From NCBI GenBank assembly GCA_964448055.1, contig CAYUVB010000005.1, forward strand, positions 1 through 54,240: a stretch of DNA of 54,240 nucleotides. Direction: 5' to 3'. Both the position numbers and the translations under genes were made by a program. The notes under the pieces were generated by a model. The model made no database searches and had not been told where the DNA came from. It saw only the letters and a program-made list of their open reading frames with translations. Origin of the DNA: WANQ01 sp964448055. GTDB taxonomy: Archaea > Thermoproteota > Thermoprotei_A > Sulfolobales > WANQ01. Shown here piece after piece: positions 51,013 to 54,240 of this stretch; the stretch's first letter is position 1, and each line of letters begins with the position of its first letter.

Positions 51013-51554
51013 AACCTACCCAGACCCTCATAGTAGTAATCCTAGGTAGTGAGACTAATAAATAAACCACATCGTAGAGAACAACCTAGTAAAAGCGATA
51101 AGTGTAAGCTACGTTATTATCTAAAATTGTCTGGAAAACTTAGCTACCTACATTATAGGCTTATTAAATACTAAGTAGTCTTTCAGTTCTTTTTAGTTTA
51201 ATTGAGGGAACTGTGGGATTTCTTGCGTTGCTATTCTTGTTTTACCTGTATTTAAGTTTAATGTATAATTCTCTATCTTGTAACTAGTTGCTTTTGCTTA
51301 TTGTATATATGTCTTATGTGTGCACTAGTGTTGTGGTGGGAGCAGTGATTGCCTTTTATGTTTTTGGTGTGGTGTTTGTATCTGAAGGTGTAGAATCAAG
51401 TATATTTATCACAGCTATGTCTCATTGGATAGAATTCTGGGTGCACTCGGGTGTGCCCGTGTACGTAGTGATATGAGCTATGTATGGTTGGGGTTGTTTT
51501 TGGGTTCAATGTTTAATAGCTTTGGGTTCACATTTTTTATCAAGGGTATAGATT
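51013..51554. other. Intergenic region with one doubtful short ORF
   Basis: About 540 bases. From GTG 51213 one frame encodes hydrophobic residues (MGFLALLFLFYLYLSLMYNS) to TAG 51285-51287, and the same frame goes on from TTG 51288 to TGA 51476 with two more hydrophobic stretches. It could be a membrane-protein gene broken by an amber stop, or chance reading of T-rich DNA. The rest shows nothing I can name. Confidence 0.3.
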
Positions 51555-52079
51555 GTGGCTGAGAAAGACTTTACATTAACTATTCCTAGTAGGCTTGTGA
51601 AGAGAGCCCGAGAACTTGGTATTGATGTGGTGTCGGTGATTCTGGATGCCTTGGTTAAGGAGTTGAGACTTGACCCGAAAGATGAAGCTGAAGTATACTT
51701 AGAACTTGCTGAGAGATATCTAGAGGAAGCAAAGGAGTATATTGTAAAGGGTGATCCAGTGCAAGCTTCTGAGAAAATGTATAAGGCTGTAGAGGAGTCT
51801 CTGAAAGCTCTTGCACTAATATATAGGACGCCTGAGTACGAGAAAGCCTTAAGGGAGGGTAGGTGGTGGACTCAGCTTTTAGGGAAAACAGCTCGTAGGC
51901 TCTCAAAGATCTTGGGTGAACCTAGAATAATAGATACGTGGAGTAGAGCATATGATGTACATGTATGGGGCTTTCATGAAGCTAAGTACTCAGTAGATGA
52001 TATAAGAGAAGACTTAGAATGCATTGAATGGCTATTAGAGTACACTAAGAGGAGGATAAGAGAGGTCTTAAAGCATTAA
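51555..52079 (+). CDS. PaREP1 family protein
   Basis: 174 residues. An N-terminal segment (FTLTIPSRLVKRARELGIDV) resembles a small DNA-binding antitoxin strand-helix, followed by the PaREP1/HEPN-like core LELAERYLEEAKEYIVKGDP, then VQASEKMYKAVEESLKALAL. The W-W-T-Q-L and AYDVHVWGFHEAKY segments are typical. The family is abundant in hyperthermophilic crenarchaea; function unknown, HEPN-like toxin suspected. GTG 51555 is the start. It is convergent with the Csx1 gene. Confidence 0.8.
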   Translation: MAEKDFTLTIPSRLVKRARELGIDVVSVILDALVKELRLDPKDEAEVYLELAERYLEEAKEYIVKGDPVQASEKMYKAVEESLKALALIYRTPEYEKALREGRWWTQLLGKTARRLSKILGEPRIIDTWSRAYDVHVWGFHEAKYSVDDIREDLECIEWLLEYTKRRIREVLKH

Positions 52080-52102
52080 AACCATGTCTTATATGGTCTA
52101 CA

Positions 52103-53617
52103 CTACATATGGCTTCCTAGACATTTACATAGCTTGCTGCTTTTTCCTAGATTCTCTAGAGTCTTCATCAACTTATTATAATCGTATATTATCTCCACGA
52201 TTTTGCATTCACCGTTTTCTTCAATTACCCTAATACTGTTTAATATGTTAAAGTTTAGAGCTGCATGTGCAGCGAAATTTCTGGGGTCAGCAATCTTATT
52301 GGAGTGTCCATCGCCTAAGAATCCTTTACTTTTCCTCCAGTATTCTTCTAATAATCTGTTATCTATTACTTCTTTACCTGTCTCCCTGAATACTTTGCAT
52401 GCTATTTCTGTTAAATCTGATGCTTCCTCTACTACTATTTGCTTTCTATCCCAGTAGCCGCTTTTCTCCAATATCTTTCCCATGTGCTTGGCGAACTCCT
52501 TCAAATACTCTGATTGTGCTAGTGTTTCGAACTCTCCCATGTATTTTCTTAGGAAATCTAGTATAGGTACGTACTCAGCTGGTATCATGGATATATTTTC
52601 CTCATATACAACTTCACGGTTCTTAATACATGGTTTAAACCATGGAGTATTGTAATCTAGTTTAGGGAACCTATTTAGTATATCATATATGTTCCTTATT
52701 GTAAACGGTATGCTTTTCCCATTAGATAGCTTGCTATTGTTATATATTAATCCTAGGAGACCCGTTCTTGATGCCTCAACCATACATGTGATCTTGTCGA
52801 TTACTTCTACATATTCCTGATTACTACTACTCTGTCTCCTTAAACCCTCCAATAGTTTATTTAATTGTTTCTCATTGAGGTATCTCATTGAGTTTAAAGC
52901 TCTTAAAAAGTCTATTACTTGTTGTAGAAGTGATATATCGTGTATGTATAGTTCAGGTACCCCGTTTACTGGCTTAGGCTTTTCGGAGGGGATACACGTA
53001 CTGGTTTTCCTACCTAGTGGGTATGGTTCAGAATTAACTATGAATACACTCTTATTATATACTATTGATGCTGCTATCGTAGCGTAGAGTACTGCTATTG
53101 TTAGTATGTTTAATCCATGTGTTGTATCAAGTGCTATTACGCTTGGATTGAAGTCTTTTATATTTTTCACTATGTTACGGTATGCTTCAACGAACATCTT
53201 AACTATGTCTCCTCTAAAAAAGTAGCCATAATATTCTCCTATACCTGGAACAACTCCTACGTGTATATCGTTAACCCATTCATTCTTCTTCTCTAACCCA
53301 TTACACCTAGTAGTATCTAGTAATGTTTTCTTGATACTATTGAACCATTTCTCTACGCTTCCTCTTATATCGCTACCACTAGGTTTTATAACCGTATCAG
53401 AGCCTATTACAAGTAATTGAGTATTAGATACCATGTCATGTGATTTAAGTAGGAGATAAAGTGTGAGAGAGCTACTACAACCAATACAACAGTTATCGAG
53501 AACTATGCCCCCTATCCTAACATTCCTCATGCAATACCTTGCTTCCCTCCATTGCGGAGGATAACCCCATGGAGCTACAATTAATACCTTAAATCCAGAA
53601 CGTTTAGACATAACCAT
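52103..53617 (-). CDS. csx1: Csx1-family CARF-HEPN ribonuclease
   Basis: 504 residues. The N-terminus VLIVAPWGYPPQWREARY and the later PSVIALDTTHGLNILTIAVL are CARF-domain signatures of Csx1/Csm6-type proteins. The C-terminal HEPN domain has R446-N-F-A-A-H451 (R-x4-H) in DPRNFAAHAALN. In type III immunity such proteins bind cyclic oligoadenylate in the CARF domain and then cut RNA with the HEPN domain. No type III effector genes are in the window. Four or five Cys in the first 45 residues (RNVRIGGIVLDNCCIGC) are unusual. The start is ATG at 53617 or the Met two codons later. Confidence 0.85.
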   Translation of the reverse strand: MVMSKRSGFKVLIVAPWGYPPQWREARYCMRNVRIGGIVLDNCCIGCSSSLTLYLLLKSHDMVSNTQLLVIGSDTVIKPSGSDIRGSVEKWFNSIKKTLLDTTRCNGLEKKNEWVNDIHVGVVPGIGEYYGYFFRGDIVKMFVEAYRNIVKNIKDFNPSVIALDTTHGLNILTIAVLYATIAASIVYNKSVFIVNSEPYPLGRKTSTCIPSEKPKPVNGVPELYIHDISLLQQVIDFLRALNSMRYLNEKQLNKLLEGLRRQSSSNQEYVEVIDKITCMVEASRTGLLGLIYNNSKLSNGKSIPFTIRNIYDILNRFPKLDYNTPWFKPCIKNREVVYEENISMIPAEYVPILDFLRKYMGEFETLAQSEYLKEFAKHMGKILEKSGYWDRKQIVVEEASDLTEIACKVFRETGKEVIDNRLLEEYWRKSKGFLGDGHSNKIADPRNFAAHAALNFNILNSIRVIEENGECKIVEIIYDYNKLMKTLENLGKSSKLCKCLGSHM

Positions 53618-53863
53618 AAGCCCTCTAAAAATATTATGTTCTCTATACTAAAAAATCCTTCCTAAAAACATAGGTATTACATTAGTTCAAGGACGACTCA
53701 TTCTATCCTATATTGTGTTAGACCTTAAATCTATTTTAACAACGATAACGTTAGCTTTATGATAAGTTAAGGTTCACAATGGTAAGGTTAACTATGATCA
53801 TTATAGTAAAATGTCTTTTTCTATTGTTTCATGCTCTCGTCTGCTTGGAAGCTGTAGATACTT
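53618..53863. other. Intergenic region
   Basis: 246 AT-rich bases between csx1 and the MNT gene. I see only short T runs, which may end the MNT transcript, and no gene. Confidence 0.4.
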
Positions 53864-54208
53864 TTATGTGATCTTTATCCTAGGTTTTCCCTGTAGGTAT
53901 TTTTGCGCTGTTTTCTTGTCTACTATGTGGAATTCGAAGAGGTAGCTCCACTCTATTCCTTTTTCTTCTAGTATTTCTCTTATTCTTGCCTTCTTTTTTG
54001 CTAGCTCATAGGCGTTTCTGGGAGGGTTTTCACATACTATTAGTACGTCTATGTCGCTTTTAGCGGTAAGCCTGTTCTCGGCTGCTCCACCTATCACGTA
54101 TGCGTTACAACCTGGTAGGATTTCCCTTATAGCATCTCTAAGTATGCCTATATACTCTCTCCACCTCATAAGCATCCTTAGTCTTTCAACCATGTACTTA
54201 CTACTCAA
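53864..54208 (-). CDS. MNT-type minimal nucleotidyltransferase
   Basis: 114 residues. VIGGAAENRLTAKSDIDVLIV (about 38-57 holds GG and the two Asp of SDIDV) and YLFEFHIVDKK (third acidic site). It is a close relative of the gene at 4102-4458. The HEPN partner should lie just upstream, beyond the window end. ATG 54208 is the start. Confidence 0.85.
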   Translation of the reverse strand: MSSKYMVERLRMLMRWREYIGILRDAIREILPGCNAYVIGGAAENRLTAKSDIDVLIVCENPPRNAYELAKKKARIREILEEKGIEWSYLFEFHIVDKKTAQKYLQGKPRIKIT

Positions 54209-54240
54209 ACCTCTTTCACCTTGGAAGTTATTTCATCTAG

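Overview
The window looks like the chromosome of a hyperthermophilic crenarchaeon. The order Desulfurococcales is my best guess; I cannot name a genus. The reasons are AT-rich DNA with heavy AGA/AGG and ATA codon use, many TTG and GTG starts, TATA boxes of the TTTAAATA type, dense VapBC and HEPN/MNT toxin-antitoxin pairs, an archaeal-type threonyl-tRNA synthetase with its own N-terminal editing domain, archaeal DUF234-type ATPases, a NurA/HerA pair, a Csx1-family protein and a CRISPR repeat ending in ATTGAAAG. Two runs of exactly 100 N (29057-29156 and 33253-33352) show that this is a scaffolded draft. The first run is flanked by an identical 55-base sequence, so it splits a gene that is almost certainly continuous.

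Layout. 0.1-5.8 kb: toxin-antitoxin genes (a PaREP1-like pair, two VapBC pairs, one HEPN/MNT pair) around an NDP-sugar pyrophosphorylase; the first vapBC sits between the 3' end of that gene and a decayed copy of the same 3' end. 5.9-13.6 kb: an envelope region with an MFS transporter, a Tyr-rich and a Thr-rich surface protein, a frameshifted secreted protein, polytopic membrane proteins and a GT2 glycosyltransferase. 13.6-16.3 kb: a VapBC pair, a racemase-like protein and an ATPase preceded by two tandem palindromes. 16.4-28.5 kb: metabolic and information genes (alcohol dehydrogenase, ThrRS, MoaD/MoaE, Sir2, DUF711, GNAT, a BtuF-like binding protein, phosphoesterase, eIF2B-like protein, HAD hydrolase) and a probable C/D box guide RNA. 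28.5-31.9 kb: an operon of an m5C methyltransferase and two related pol-beta-type nucleotidyltransferases. 32.0-37.3 kb: a broken vapBC, a sodium:solute symporter with a small partner, a divergent regulator fusing a winged helix to a substrate-binding domain, SixA, DUF4258, a TudS-like protein and a flavin reductase. 37.4-39.2 kb: a CBS protein and a CPA2 antiporter.

39.2-53.6 kb is the defence-rich part: cas6, a radical SAM/SPASM gene, a CRISPR array of 46 identical 24-base repeats plus one decayed terminal repeat, a candidate structured RNA, a DUF234 ATPase, a PIN gene beside a wrecked vapBC, herA-nurA, a PaREP1 protein and a CARF-HEPN Csx1-type protein. No cas1, cas2 or effector genes are in the window, so Cas6 and the array must work with effectors encoded elsewhere; Csx1 points to a type III system. 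The window ends in an MNT gene whose HEPN partner lies outside.

The observations I find most interesting are: the linked nucleotidyltransferase pair behind the RNA methyltransferase; the one-component regulator facing the symporter it probably controls, with a nested palindrome at the promoter; a single base (47478) that appears to have removed both a vapB stop codon and the first catalytic Asp of the overlapping vapC; the repeat-flanked vapBC at 1.8-2.7 kb; and two unannotated RNA candidates (27624-27693 and about 44904-45015).
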